A DNA stretch of 7,262 nucleotides from Rikenellaceae bacterium (lineage in GTDB: Bacteria > Bacteroidota > Bacteroidia > Bacteroidales > Rikenellaceae), in NCBI GenBank assembly GCA_021203585.1, contig JAJQAW010000048.1, positions 1 to 7,262 on the forward strand, in the 5' to 3' direction. Of this stretch, positions 1-7,262 are shown one piece after another; the first letter of the stretch is position 1; each line of letters opens with the position of its first letter. The position numbers were made by a program, and so were the translations under genes. The notes under the pieces were generated by a model. That model saw only the letters and a list, made by a program, of their open reading frames with translations. It did no database searches and was not told the DNA's origin.

Positions 1-7
1 CGAATAA

Positions 8-703
8 CAAAAAGAGTCCAATTATAAAGCCAAACTGCAGATCATCGAAGAATTGAAGGAATTGGCCGGCAGCAGCGAAACCCTCAACCAAACTTTCAAC
101 GCTTTCCGGGAACTGCAAAACCGGTGGAAAGAAATCGGCGCCGTACCGCAGGGATACGTCAAAGACTTGTGGGACACTTACCACCTGCATGTGGAGAACT
201 TTTACAACTTCGTGAAGATTAACAAGGAGTTGCGCGATCTGGATTTGCGGAAAAATTACGAAGCCAAAATCAAGCTGGCCGAAGAAGCCGAAGCTTTATT
301 GCTCGATCTCTCTCCGGTGTCCTCCTTCCACAAACTGCAGAAACTGCACGAACAATGGCGGGAGATCGGACCGGTGGCCAATGAATACAAAGAACAATTG
401 TGGGAGCGCTTCAAAGAAGCCAGTTCGAAAATCAATAAACGGCATCAGGAATATTTCGAAGAGATCAAGGCCGAACAGGAACGCAATCTGGAGCTTAAAA
501 GACAACTGTGCGAACAGACCGAAGAACTGGCTGGAGCCCCGTACGCCGCCCGTAAAGAGTGGGATGCGGCTTCGGATAAACTGATCGAAATCCAGAAGTT
601 GTGGAAAACCATCGGCTTCGCTCCGAAAAAAGACAATACCAAAATCTATGAACGCTTTCGTGCGGCATGCGACTACGTTTTTGAAAAGAAGCGGGAGGTT
701 TAA
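8..703 (+). CDS. DUF349 repeat protein, upstream fragment (units 1-3)
   Basis: This open stretch carries three DUF349 units with cores RWKEIG (about 122-139), QWREIG (about 353-370) and LWKTIG (about 599-616), each followed by a helix of the type 'ERFRAACD'. It is mainly charged and helical, with no signal peptide or membrane segment, so it should be cytosolic. The frame contains no ATG anywhere between 8 and 703. The only usable-looking start is a TTG at 53, which would cut into the first unit and has no clear ribosome binding site. That argues the fragment is the continuation of a longer gene rather than a gene starting here. It ends at TAA 701-703, exactly where homologues read on into the next unit ('KREF/Y..MK'). 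Function is unknown. Confidence 0.6.
   Translation, partial: QKESNYKAKLQIIEELKELAGSSETLNQTFNAFRELQNRWKEIGAVPQGYVKDLWDTYHLHVENFYNFVKINKELRDLDLRKNYEAKIKLAEEAEALLLDLSPVSSFHKLQKLHEQWREIGPVANEYKEQLWERFKEASSKINKRHQEYFEEIKAEQERNLELKRQLCEQTEELAGAPYAARKEWDAASDKLIEIQKLWKTIGFAPKKDNTKIYERFRAACDYVFEKKREV
9..13 (+). other. Probable frame break in an A5 run of the DUF349 gene
   Basis: In the frame used downstream, a TAA lies at 5-7, directly before the conserved-looking stretch 'ESNYKAKLQIIEEL'. If the A run had six As instead of five, the phase starting at base 3 would read N-N-K-K-E-S-N-Y-K-A-K-L without a stop, which resembles the linker before the first unit in related proteins. This is either a one-base deletion or sequence error in a homopolymer, or, less likely, -1 slippage on C-AAA-AAG. 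Only 8 bases lie upstream, so the evidence is thin. Confidence 0.4.
693..698 (+). promoter_or_regulatory. Shine-Dalgarno-like GGGAGG before the downstream DUF349 fragment
   Basis: GGGAGG sits 11 nt upstream of the ATG at 710, slightly before the TAA at 701. It could support re-initiation by ribosomes terminating at the stop. It also encodes the expected Arg-Glu residues of the repeat protein, and Bacteroidota generally rely little on Shine-Dalgarno pairing, so it may be coincidental. Confidence 0.3.
701..703 (+). other. In-frame TAA interrupting the DUF349 array
   Basis: The codons around this point read K-R-E-V-stop-Y-H-M-K-G-E-M. By my recollection of homologues, the same position has an aromatic residue in a KREF(F/Y)xxMK context of the same length, so one substitution (for example TAT or TAC to TAA) explains the stop without any indel. 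The flanking repeat spacing (77 codons between the Trp at 602 and the Trp at 833) is undisturbed. Confidence 0.7.
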
Positions 704-709
704 TACCAC

Positions 710-1429
710 ATGAAAGGTGAAATGGATTACAATCTGCAAACCAAAATAGCCATCTGCCAACAAGCCGAGGCCCTGCAGGAGAGCGCCGAATGGAAAAAAA
801 CGACCGACAAGCTAATCGCTCTTCGGAAAGAATGGAAAACCATCGGACCGGTTGCCCGCAAGCATTCGGATGCGGTGTGGAAGCGTTTCCGTGCGGCTTG
901 CGACAAATTCTTCGAGCGCAAAACGCTACATTTCTTAGATGTGGATTCGCAGTATGCGGAAAACCTGACTAAGAAACGGGAACTTCTGGAAGAGATCAAA
1001 TCCTTCCAAATCGGCGAACGGGAAGAAAGCTTTGAAGCGCTCAAAGATTTTCAACGCCGCTGGACGGAGATCGGGTTTGTGCCGATCAAAGAAAAAGACA
1101 AGCTGCAGGCCGAATACCGCGAGGTCATCGATGCACATTTTACCGAGCTCAAGGGCAGCGCCCGCGACCGCAAAGTGGAACGGTTCCGTGAAAAATTGGG
1201 TTCCATGAAAGACAACCGCTCCATGCGCAACGAACAGGAACGGTTATACAACAAAGTGAAGCAACTGGAGGCGGATATTCAATTGCTGGAAAACAATATC
1301 GGCTTCTTCGCCAAATCCAAAAACGCAGAGGCCATGATCCGCGATGTAAACAATAAAATCGAAAAAGCCAAAGAAGATATGGCCGTGCTGATCGAGAAAA
1401 TCGATTTGATCGACAAAAACGCTGAGTAA
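710..1429 (+). CDS. DUF349 repeat protein, downstream fragment (units 4-5 plus coiled coil)
   Basis: The 239-residue frame is in the same phase as the upstream fragment and opens with an ATG only 6 nt after its stop. It holds two DUF349 units, with cores EWKTIG (830-847) and RWTEIG (1058-1075). A heptad-like, Lys/Glu-rich tail of about 65 residues follows (about 1220-1429) and ends in the pattern 'EKIDLIDKN' that I associate with the C-terminus of Bacteroidota DUF349 proteins. Nothing suggests export. A purine-rich GGGAGG at 693-698, inside the end of the upstream fragment, lies 11 nt before the ATG and could permit coupled re-initiation. The stop at 1427-1429 is 9 nt before pyrG, so the two are probably co-transcribed. 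Family membership is clear; biochemical role is not known. Confidence 0.7.
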   Translation: MKGEMDYNLQTKIAICQQAEALQESAEWKKTTDKLIALRKEWKTIGPVARKHSDAVWKRFRAACDKFFERKTLHFLDVDSQYAENLTKKRELLEEIKSFQIGEREESFEALKDFQRRWTEIGFVPIKEKDKLQAEYREVIDAHFTELKGSARDRKVERFREKLGSMKDNRSMRNEQERLYNKVKQLEADIQLLENNIGFFAKSKNAEAMIRDVNNKIEKAKEDMAVLIEKIDLIDKNAE

Positions 1430-3061
<1,632 letters not shown>

Positions 3062-3078
3062 GCAACGCAGAATTTTAG

Positions 3079-4977
3079 ATGGATAGAAATACAATCATCG
3101 GGTTGGTCCTGATAGGAGCTATTTTGCTCGGATTCTCCTGGTACAGCAGCAACCAGAACAAAGCGCTGATGGAGGAACAGGCTCGCCTGGACTCGATCAA
3201 CCGGGCTAACTACATCGAACACATCACCGAAGAAGTCAAACACTCCGCCGCACAACGGCATCATCCGGATTCCTTATCCTCGGACAGCCTGGGCCGCAGT
3301 TATTACGAACAACAACTGGCGGCCTCTTTGGGAGAATGCCTGTATGCCGCTCAGACTGGCGAAGAGGAATTTTTCACCCTGGAAAACGATAAACTGACCA
3401 TTACCCTTTCCACCAAAGGCGGCATCATGCATTCGGCGGTGCTGAAAGATTACCACAGTTACGACGGATCGGAACTGACCATCTTCGAAAAAGGCTCCAA
3501 TACTTTCAACCTCTCCTTTTATACCCGGCAATCGGTCGATACGGAAAAATTCTATTTCGTACCGGTAGAACGAAAAAATATCGTCGTTAAGGAAGACGAC
3601 CCGGCCGGTCAAAGTTTTGCCATGCGCCTGTATGTGGACGCGGATGCTTATCTGGAATATATTTATACGATCAATCCGGGCGACTACATGGTCGATTTTA
3701 CCATCCGCCGGGTCAATATGGAAGAAACACTGGACCGGAGGCAAACCACTTTCGATATCAATTGGTCTACCGTCAGCGAGCAAAACGAAAAGGGATTCGA
3801 AAACGAAAACAATTACTCGACCGTTGCCTACCGTTTTCCCGGAGATTCCGGAATCGAAGAATTGAGCCGTTCGACGGGTAGCAAAATGGATACGGAAAAT
3901 GCCGCCATTCAATGGGTCGCCTTTAAACAGCAATTCTTTTCGGCCATTCTGGTAGCCAAAGAAAATTTTACGAACGGAGAAATGGGGTTCGATACGTTTG
4001 CCGAAGGCAGCGGTAAGATCAAATACAACCACGCTCACCTGGCCGTGCCGTACAACCCGGAAAAAACCTTCCACGAATTCAGCTTCTACCTGGGACCGAA
4101 CGACTACCGGCTACTGAAATCCTACGACATGCAGATGCAGCGACTGATTTCGCTCGGAGGTAAATGGATCAGCTGGATCAGCACCCTGATCATCATTCCT
4201 TTCTTCGACTGGCTGGGAAGGTCGATTGCCAATTACGGACTCATTATCTTCCTGCTGACCGTTCTGATCAAATTGTTGCTTTTCCCGTTCACCTGTAAAT
4301 CCTATATGTCGATGGCGAAAATGCGGGTTCTGCAACCGGAAATTCAGGCACTGAACGAAAAATACCCGAAACAGGAAGATGCGCTGAAAAAACAACAGGC
4401 CACGATGACCCTGTACAAGAGCGCCGGAGTAAGCCCGTTGGGCGGGTGTCTGCCATTGCTGCTGCAAATGCCGATTCTGTTCGCCATGTTCCGGTTCTTC
4501 CCCTCTTCTATCGAATTGCGCCAAAAGAGTTTTCTGTGGGCAGACGACTTGTCGGCTTATGACAATATTCTGGATTTCGGATTCAATATCCCGCTGTACG
4601 GCGACCACATCAGCCTGTTCGCTTTGCTGACGGCAGCTACCATGATCCTTTCACAGAAACTCACTCAAACACCTCAGACCGGTTCACAGCAAATGCCGGG
4701 AATGAAAATGATGCTTTACCTGATGCCTGTCATGTTCCTGGTGTGGTTCAACAACTCGGCCAGCGGTCTGAGTTATTATTACCTGGTGTCTAACCTGATC
4801 ACCATTGGCCAAACACTGGTCATGCGGCAAGCGGTCAATGAGGAGAAACTGCACAAGCGGATGCGGGAAAACCAGGCGAATTCGACCACAAAACCGAAAA
4901 AGAAGTCGAAATTTATGCAACGCTACGAAGAAGCCATAAAGCAGCAACAGCAGATGCAGCAAAATAAAAAGAAGTAA
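3079..4977 (+). CDS. yidC: Membrane protein insertase YidC (long Gram-negative type)
   Basis: It inserts and folds inner-membrane proteins, alone or with SecYEG. The 632 residues start with a membrane anchor (about 5-22, 'TIIGLVLIGAILLGF'). A large periplasmic P1 domain (about 85-345) follows, then the amphipathic 'KWISWISTL' helix near 362. The conserved insertase core has transmembrane segments at about 387-404, 457-474, 510-526, 545-557 and 562-580. Family hallmarks are 'SMAKMRVLQPEIQ', 'GVSPLGGCLPLLLQMPI' (Gly455-Gly456-Cys457) and 'SGLSYYYLVSNL'. Lys398 aligns with the hydrophilic-groove arginine of E. coli YidC (Arg366), keeping a positive charge. The C-terminal tail (about 590-632) is very basic and Gln-rich, suited to ribosome contact. 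ATG 3079 gives the expected MDRNTIIG start. The gene is followed at once by a terminator, so it is the last gene of the DUF349-pyrG-yidC unit. Confidence 0.97.
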   Translation: MDRNTIIGLVLIGAILLGFSWYSSNQNKALMEEQARLDSINRANYIEHITEEVKHSAAQRHHPDSLSSDSLGRSYYEQQLAASLGECLYAAQTGEEEFFTLENDKLTITLSTKGGIMHSAVLKDYHSYDGSELTIFEKGSNTFNLSFYTRQSVDTEKFYFVPVERKNIVVKEDDPAGQSFAMRLYVDADAYLEYIYTINPGDYMVDFTIRRVNMEETLDRRQTTFDINWSTVSEQNEKGFENENNYSTVAYRFPGDSGIEELSRSTGSKMDTENAAIQWVAFKQQFFSAILVAKENFTNGEMGFDTFAEGSGKIKYNHAHLAVPYNPEKTFHEFSFYLGPNDYRLLKSYDMQMQRLISLGGKWISWISTLIIIPFFDWLGRSIANYGLIIFLLTVLIKLLLFPFTCKSYMSMAKMRVLQPEIQALNEKYPKQEDALKKQQATMTLYKSAGVSPLGGCLPLLLQMPILFAMFRFFPSSIELRQKSFLWADDLSAYDNILDFGFNIPLYGDHISLFALLTAATMILSQKLTQTPQTGSQQMPGMKMMLYLMPVMFLVWFNNSASGLSYYYLVSNLITIGQTLVMRQAVNEEKLHKRMRENQANSTTKPKKKSKFMQRYEEAIKQQQQMQQNKKK

Positions 4978-4983
4978 AAACGG

Positions 4984-5017
4984 AAAAACGGATAAATTTA
5001 CATTTATCCGTTTTTTT
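4984..5017. terminator. Bidirectional intrinsic terminator between yidC and tcdA
   Basis: A perfect 9-bp stem CGGATAAAT (4989-4997) / ATTTATCCG (5002-5010) with a 4-nt TTAC loop is flanked by A5 (4984-4988) and T7 (5011-5017). It therefore ends in a U tract read from either strand; a second A5 at 4976-4980 extends the U-rich tail on the minus strand. It starts 7 nt after the yidC stop and lies about 32 nt beyond the tcdA stop, so it can end both convergent transcripts. The loop-proximal part is AT-rich, so the strength is moderate. Confidence 0.88.
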
Positions 5018-5048
5018 ACCCGGTCTACATAGCGGAAATTTATCATTT

Positions 5049-5798
5049 TTATTTTTCAGTTCGGCATCCATCCTCCGTTGGAAGTTCTCCGAGCAATCCT
5101 CGTGTGACCACGGAGGCACAGGCACAACCGAAAACGGCCGGCATGTAGGAGATCGTTCCGACATTGGATTTTTTATTCTGTTCCTCACACAGTACCAAGC
5201 TGCCTTCCCGAATCGGTTCCGGAGAAAACACGGCATGAAAACCCTTTCGGATTCCCAATTTATGCAGCCGCTTGCGCAGCATGTGTGCCAAGGGACAATG
5301 GTGCGAACGGGATATATCTTTGATTTCCAGAAGAGTGGGGTCGGTTTTAGCACCGGCACCCATAGAAGAAACCAACGGTATATGCCGATCCAGGGCTCCT
5401 TTAATCAAATTTACTTTGAGGAAAAGGGTATCGATGGCATCCACTACGTAATCGAAGCGGGCGCTATCCAATAAACGGTCCGTTTTTTCATCCTTTACAT
5501 ATTCCCGGATGACGGTCAGTCGAATCCCAGGATCGATATCCCGCAACCGCGCAGCCAGAATATCCGCTTTGGGTTGTCCCACGGTACTGTGCAGTGCAAC
5601 CAACTGACGGTTGATATTGCTCGGATGAACCGTATCGGCATCCACAATGGTCATTTTGCCGACCCCGGCACGGGCAATCATTTCAGCCGCATAAGCTCCC
5701 ACGCCCCCCAACCCTACAATCAGCACGTGGGCTTGTTTCAATTGATCGAGTTTATCGGCTCCCAATAATAATTCGGTTCGTTCCAGCCAATCAGCCAT
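5049..5798 (-). CDS. tcdA: tRNA threonylcarbamoyladenosine dehydratase (TcdA/CsdL, ThiF-MoeB fold)
   Basis: This E1-like enzyme uses ATP to dehydrate t6A37 to cyclic t6A in tRNAs that read ANN codons. At 249 residues it is near the family length (E. coli 268). The Rossmann nucleotide site is GLGGVGAYAAE (29-39). It is followed by DAD (53-55), SNINRQ (60-65), Lys77 in 'VGQPKAD', and the DAID motif (120-123), all standard for the ThiF/MoeB adenylating fold. 'PLVSSMGAGAKTDPT' and 'VFSPEP' match the TcdA branch better than MoeB or ThiF, and there is no rhodanese domain or paired CxxC zinc site as in MoeB. ATG 5798 lies inside the end of the tatD-like gene (8-bp overlap), so translation is probably coupled. 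No separate promoter is apparent. The main alternative is a generic HesA/MoeB/ThiF-family protein; I consider that less likely. Confidence 0.9.
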   Translation of the reverse strand: MADWLERTELLLGADKLDQLKQAHVLIVGLGGVGAYAAEMIARAGVGKMTIVDADTVHPSNINRQLVALHSTVGQPKADILAARLRDIDPGIRLTVIREYVKDEKTDRLLDSARFDYVVDAIDTLFLKVNLIKGALDRHIPLVSSMGAGAKTDPTLLEIKDISRSHHCPLAHMLRKRLHKLGIRKGFHAVFSPEPIREGSLVLCEEQNKKSNVGTISYMPAVFGCACASVVTRGLLGELPTEDGCRTEK

Positions 5799-6441
5799 GA
5801 AAAATTCGGTTATAATTTGTAAATATTTGTTGTTTCAGGGATTCCTGCGACACCATTCGAAGTTCCGCCGTACGCTGATACAGTTGCCCGATTTCGGGCT
5901 TTTCCCCATCGTCCGTTTCCAGAAAAAAACGGTCCGCGGGAATCTCTTTCAGCGCCTGCATGGTCTTCGGGGAATCGAACATGCGGTATCCGAAAGAAAG
6001 GTTCCACCCGGATCCGACCAGTTGCTCCATCAGCGTGGGAGAACCGGTAAACCCGTGAAAAATTACCGCCGGCAAGCAGTAATGCTTTGATTCTGCCGTT
6101 ATCTGATTATAGGCCTTGACACAATGCACCAGAACCGGCAATCGCCCTTTTTCCGCAACGGCCAACTGCAACCTCAACAGGTCCGTTTGCTTTTTCCGGT
6201 CCGTCTCTTTACGCGCAAAATCCAGCCCGATCTCCCCGATCCCGATCAAACCGTGATGCGGATGATCGAAAAATGTTAACTCCGAGACATCCGCCGCGGC
6301 CGCATCCCACGGATGGATTCCCGCCGTATACTTCCCTGCAAGCAGCGGTTCCCGGCTACCGAGCCTGTAGCTATACAGTTCCAACACCCCCGGCTGCCGG
6401 TGTGGATGATGGGTATGGATGTCGATGTAAGGCGGAATCAT
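5791..6441 (-). CDS. TatD-family metal-dependent hydrolase (putative DNase)
   Basis: A 216-residue amidohydrolase-fold protein of the TatD family, whose studied members are metal-dependent nucleases (3'-5' exonuclease or DNase). Metal-ligand candidates are all present: His9 and His11 in DIHTHH, Glu70 in GIGEIGLDF, His106 in VLVHC, His129 in IFHGF, and Asp177 in LETDD. It is shorter than E. coli TatD (about 260), as is usual for the compact Bacteroidota form. The start at 6441 (MIPPYIDIHTH) is preferred. The frame stays open upstream to an ATG at 6555, but that would overlap the divergent hydE gene by 65 bp and add 38 residues with no family similarity ahead of the first metal motif. The gene overlaps tcdA by 8 bp (stop TGA at 5793-5791). 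The true substrate cannot be told from sequence. Confidence 0.9.
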   Translation of the reverse strand: MIPPYIDIHTHHPHRQPGVLELYSYRLGSREPLLAGKYTAGIHPWDAAAADVSELTFFDHPHHGLIGIGEIGLDFARKETDRKKQTDLLRLQLAVAEKGRLPVLVHCVKAYNQITAESKHYCLPAVIFHGFTGSPTLMEQLVGSGWNLSFGYRMFDSPKTMQALKEIPADRFFLETDDGEKPEIGQLYQRTAELRMVSQESLKQQIFTNYNRIFHG

Positions 6442-6453
6442 CGGAGCTTTTAT

Positions 6454-6461
6454 TAATTTTG
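6454..6461 (+). promoter_or_regulatory. Putative -7 box (TAATTTTG) for hydE
   Basis: TAATTTTG matches the Bacteroidota -7 consensus TAnnTTTG exactly and would start transcription near 6467, leaving a leader of about 23 nt before the ATG at 6491. A GAAGGG at 6472-6477 in that leader could be a weak ribosome binding site. There is no clear -33 TTTG in the tatD 5' end, where it would fall (about 6430-6435). Confidence 0.42.
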
Positions 6462-6477
6462 TAGCGAATTTGAAGGG

Positions 6478-6485
6478 CAAAGATA
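6478..6485 (-). promoter_or_regulatory. Putative -7 box (TATCTTTG) for the tatD-tcdA unit
   Basis: On the minus strand this reads TATCTTTG, an exact match to the Bacteroidota -7 consensus TAnnTTTG. It would start transcription near 6472, giving a leader of about 30 nt before the ATG at 6441. No TTTG -33 element is visible at the usual distance, which would fall inside the hydE coding start (about 6505-6510), so the call rests on one box. Confidence 0.45.
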
Positions 6486-6490
6486 ATAAA

Positions 6491-7262
6491 ATGAATTTAA
6501 GCCGACAGGAACTCATCTGGTTACTCCGTACCGAAGGAGAAGAGACAGAGGCCATTTACCATTGGGCCGCCGCATACCGCAAACATTATGTCGGAGAAAA
6601 AACTTATCTCCGGGGACTGATCGAATACTCGAACATATGCCGGAAAAACTGCCTGTATTGCGGCATCCGCAAAGACAATACCCAGGTTTCTCGGTACACC
6701 CTGAGCGAGAAGGAGGTGTATTCGGCCGCCCGGTACGCCTGGGAAAACCGGTACGGATCGGTAGTTCTCCAGGGAGGTGAAAATACTTCACCGGAGCATG
6801 TGGAGCGAATCGAACGGTTGGTCGGCGGGATTAAAAGTCTCTCGAACGGAGAACTGGGTATAACCTTGTCCCTGGGCGAACAGACGGAACAGACCTATCG
6901 GCGGTGGTATGAAGCCGGGGCGCACCGGTATCTACTGCGCGTAGAGAGTTCCTGCCCGGAGATTTACCGATCGATTCACCCCGGAGATCCCTTGCACCGG
7001 CACGACGACCGGTTGAAGGCGCTTCGGAATTTACGCAGTGCAGGTTATCAGGTCGGAACCGGCGTCATGATCGGACTTCCCGGACAAACGGAAGAACACC
7101 TGGCCGACGACTTGCTATTTATGCGAGATGCGGATATCGACATGTGCGGCATGGGTCCCTATCTGGAACATGCCCAAACCCCGTTGTTTTATCGCCGGGA
7201 GGAATTATGGCCGTTGGAAAAACGGTATTCGATGGCCCTGAAAATGGTAGCATTGCTGCGCC
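6491..7262 (+). CDS. hydE: [FeFe]-hydrogenase maturase HydE, radical SAM (3' end outside window)
   Basis: HydE is a radical SAM enzyme that works with HydG and HydF to assemble the diiron subcluster of the [FeFe]-hydrogenase H-cluster. The visible 257 codons have no stop; HydE is about 350 residues, so roughly 90 are missing. The radical SAM cluster motif is Cys50-x3-Cys54-x2-Cys57 in 'EYSNICRKNCLYCGIRKDN', very close to HydE of Thermotoga. HydE-type landmarks follow in order: 'VVLQGGEN' (SAM-binding GGE-like strand), 'ITLSLGE', 'EAGAHRYLLRVES', 'GYQVGTGVMIGLPGQT', and 'DMCGMGPYLEHAQTPL'. BioB and PylB are related alternatives, but the LIEYSN-CRKNCLYCG and GPxxxHxxTPL patterns favour HydE. 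ATG 6491 gives the normal N-terminal helix before the cluster. The gene is divergent from the tatD-like gene. hydG, hydF or a hydrogenase would be expected elsewhere in the genome and cannot be seen here. Confidence 0.9.
   Translation, partial: MNLSRQELIWLLRTEGEETEAIYHWAAAYRKHYVGEKTYLRGLIEYSNICRKNCLYCGIRKDNTQVSRYTLSEKEVYSAARYAWENRYGSVVLQGGENTSPEHVERIERLVGGIKSLSNGELGITLSLGEQTEQTYRRWYEAGAHRYLLRVESSCPEIYRSIHPGDPLHRHDDRLKALRNLRSAGYQVGTGVMIGLPGQTEEHLADDLLFMRDADIDMCGMGPYLEHAQTPLFYRREELWPLEKRYSMALKMVALLR

Larger units (their letters stand above)
1..1429 (+). pseudogene. DUF349 repeat protein gene, interrupted and cut by the window edge
   Basis: Taken together, the reading frame from 8 to 1429 encodes one continuous array of DUF349 units, a family common in Bacteroidota whose role is not established. 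Five copies of a W-x-x-IG core occur with Trp codons at 125, 356, 602, 833 and 1061, spaced 77, 82, 77 and 76 codons apart, and a coiled-coil tail follows. The array spans an in-frame TAA at 701-703 with no change of frame and no loss of spacing between units 3 and 4. A second lesion is likely at the A run 9-13. Intact homologues, as I recall them, are about 600 residues or longer, so the real start lies upstream of the window. Nonsense mutation, sequence error and a functional split gene are all possible; the pseudogene label is an inference. Confidence 0.5.

Noticed and set aside
701..703. TAA reassigned as a sense codon
   Set aside because: pyrG, yidC, tcdA and the downstream DUF349 fragment all end naturally at TAA at the expected lengths.
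296..763. Minus-strand open frame opposite the DUF349 gene, spanning the TAA at 701-703
   Set aside because: Its product is Phe/Leu-rich in the manner of an antisense of Lys/Glu-rich helices. The plus strand carries clear repeat-unit conservation, so it is a shadow.
3274..4074. Long minus-strand open frame (266 codons) opposite yidC
   Set aside because: It is antisense to the strongly conserved YidC periplasmic domain, resembles no family I know, and is explained by codon bias on the opposite strand.
6442..6555. N-terminal extension of the TatD-like gene to an ATG at 6555
   Set aside because: It would overlap the divergent hydE coding sequence, has no family similarity, and would put 38 extra residues before the metal-binding DIHTHH motif, which normally lies near the N-terminus.
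6513..6791. Open frames on both strands over the start of hydE
   Set aside because: They conflict with the HydE frame, which contains the CxxxCxxC cluster motif and family landmarks and runs on to the window end.

Overview
The window looks like a chromosomal housekeeping segment from a Bacteroidota (probably Bacteroidales) bacterium. The evidence is the tandem DUF349 repeat protein, the pyrG-yidC gene pair, the long YidC with a lysine where E. coli YidC has its groove arginine, the 'APGFGHRG' variant in CTP synthase, the weak or absent Shine-Dalgarno sequences, and two TAnnTTTG-type -7 boxes. [FeFe]-hydrogenase maturation (hydE) points to an anaerobic, fermentative lifestyle. Genus cannot be decided from this sequence alone.

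Layout. Bases 1-1429 (+) hold the end of a DUF349 repeat protein with five repeat units. It is broken by an in-frame TAA at 701-703, and probably by a one-base frame change in an A run at 9-13. pyrG (CTP synthase, 1439-3061) follows after 9 nt, and yidC (membrane protein insertase, 3079-4977) after a further 17 nt, so the three probably form one transcription unit. A strong hairpin at 4984-5017 closes it and also serves the convergent minus-strand unit. That unit consists of a TatD-family metal-dependent hydrolase (6441-5791) followed by tcdA (ct6A tRNA dehydratase, 5798-5049), overlapping by 8 bp. A 49-bp spacer then separates tatD from a divergent hydE (6491 to beyond the window end). The spacer carries two Bacteroidota-like -7 boxes that face each other.

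How the genes relate. pyrG makes CTP, yidC inserts inner-membrane proteins, tcdA completes the cyclic t6A37 modification of ANN-decoding tRNAs, and the TatD-like protein probably acts in nucleic-acid turnover or repair. hydE helps build the dithiomethylamine-bridged H-cluster of [FeFe] hydrogenase. The most unusual point is the broken DUF349 gene. The repeat array is well conserved on both sides of the stop, so this is a recent nonsense mutation, a sequence error, or a two-piece gene using re-initiation. I see no phage, transposon, CRISPR, tRNA or rRNA, and no gene-free stretch over 100 bp. I did not find a convincing new multi-gene system.
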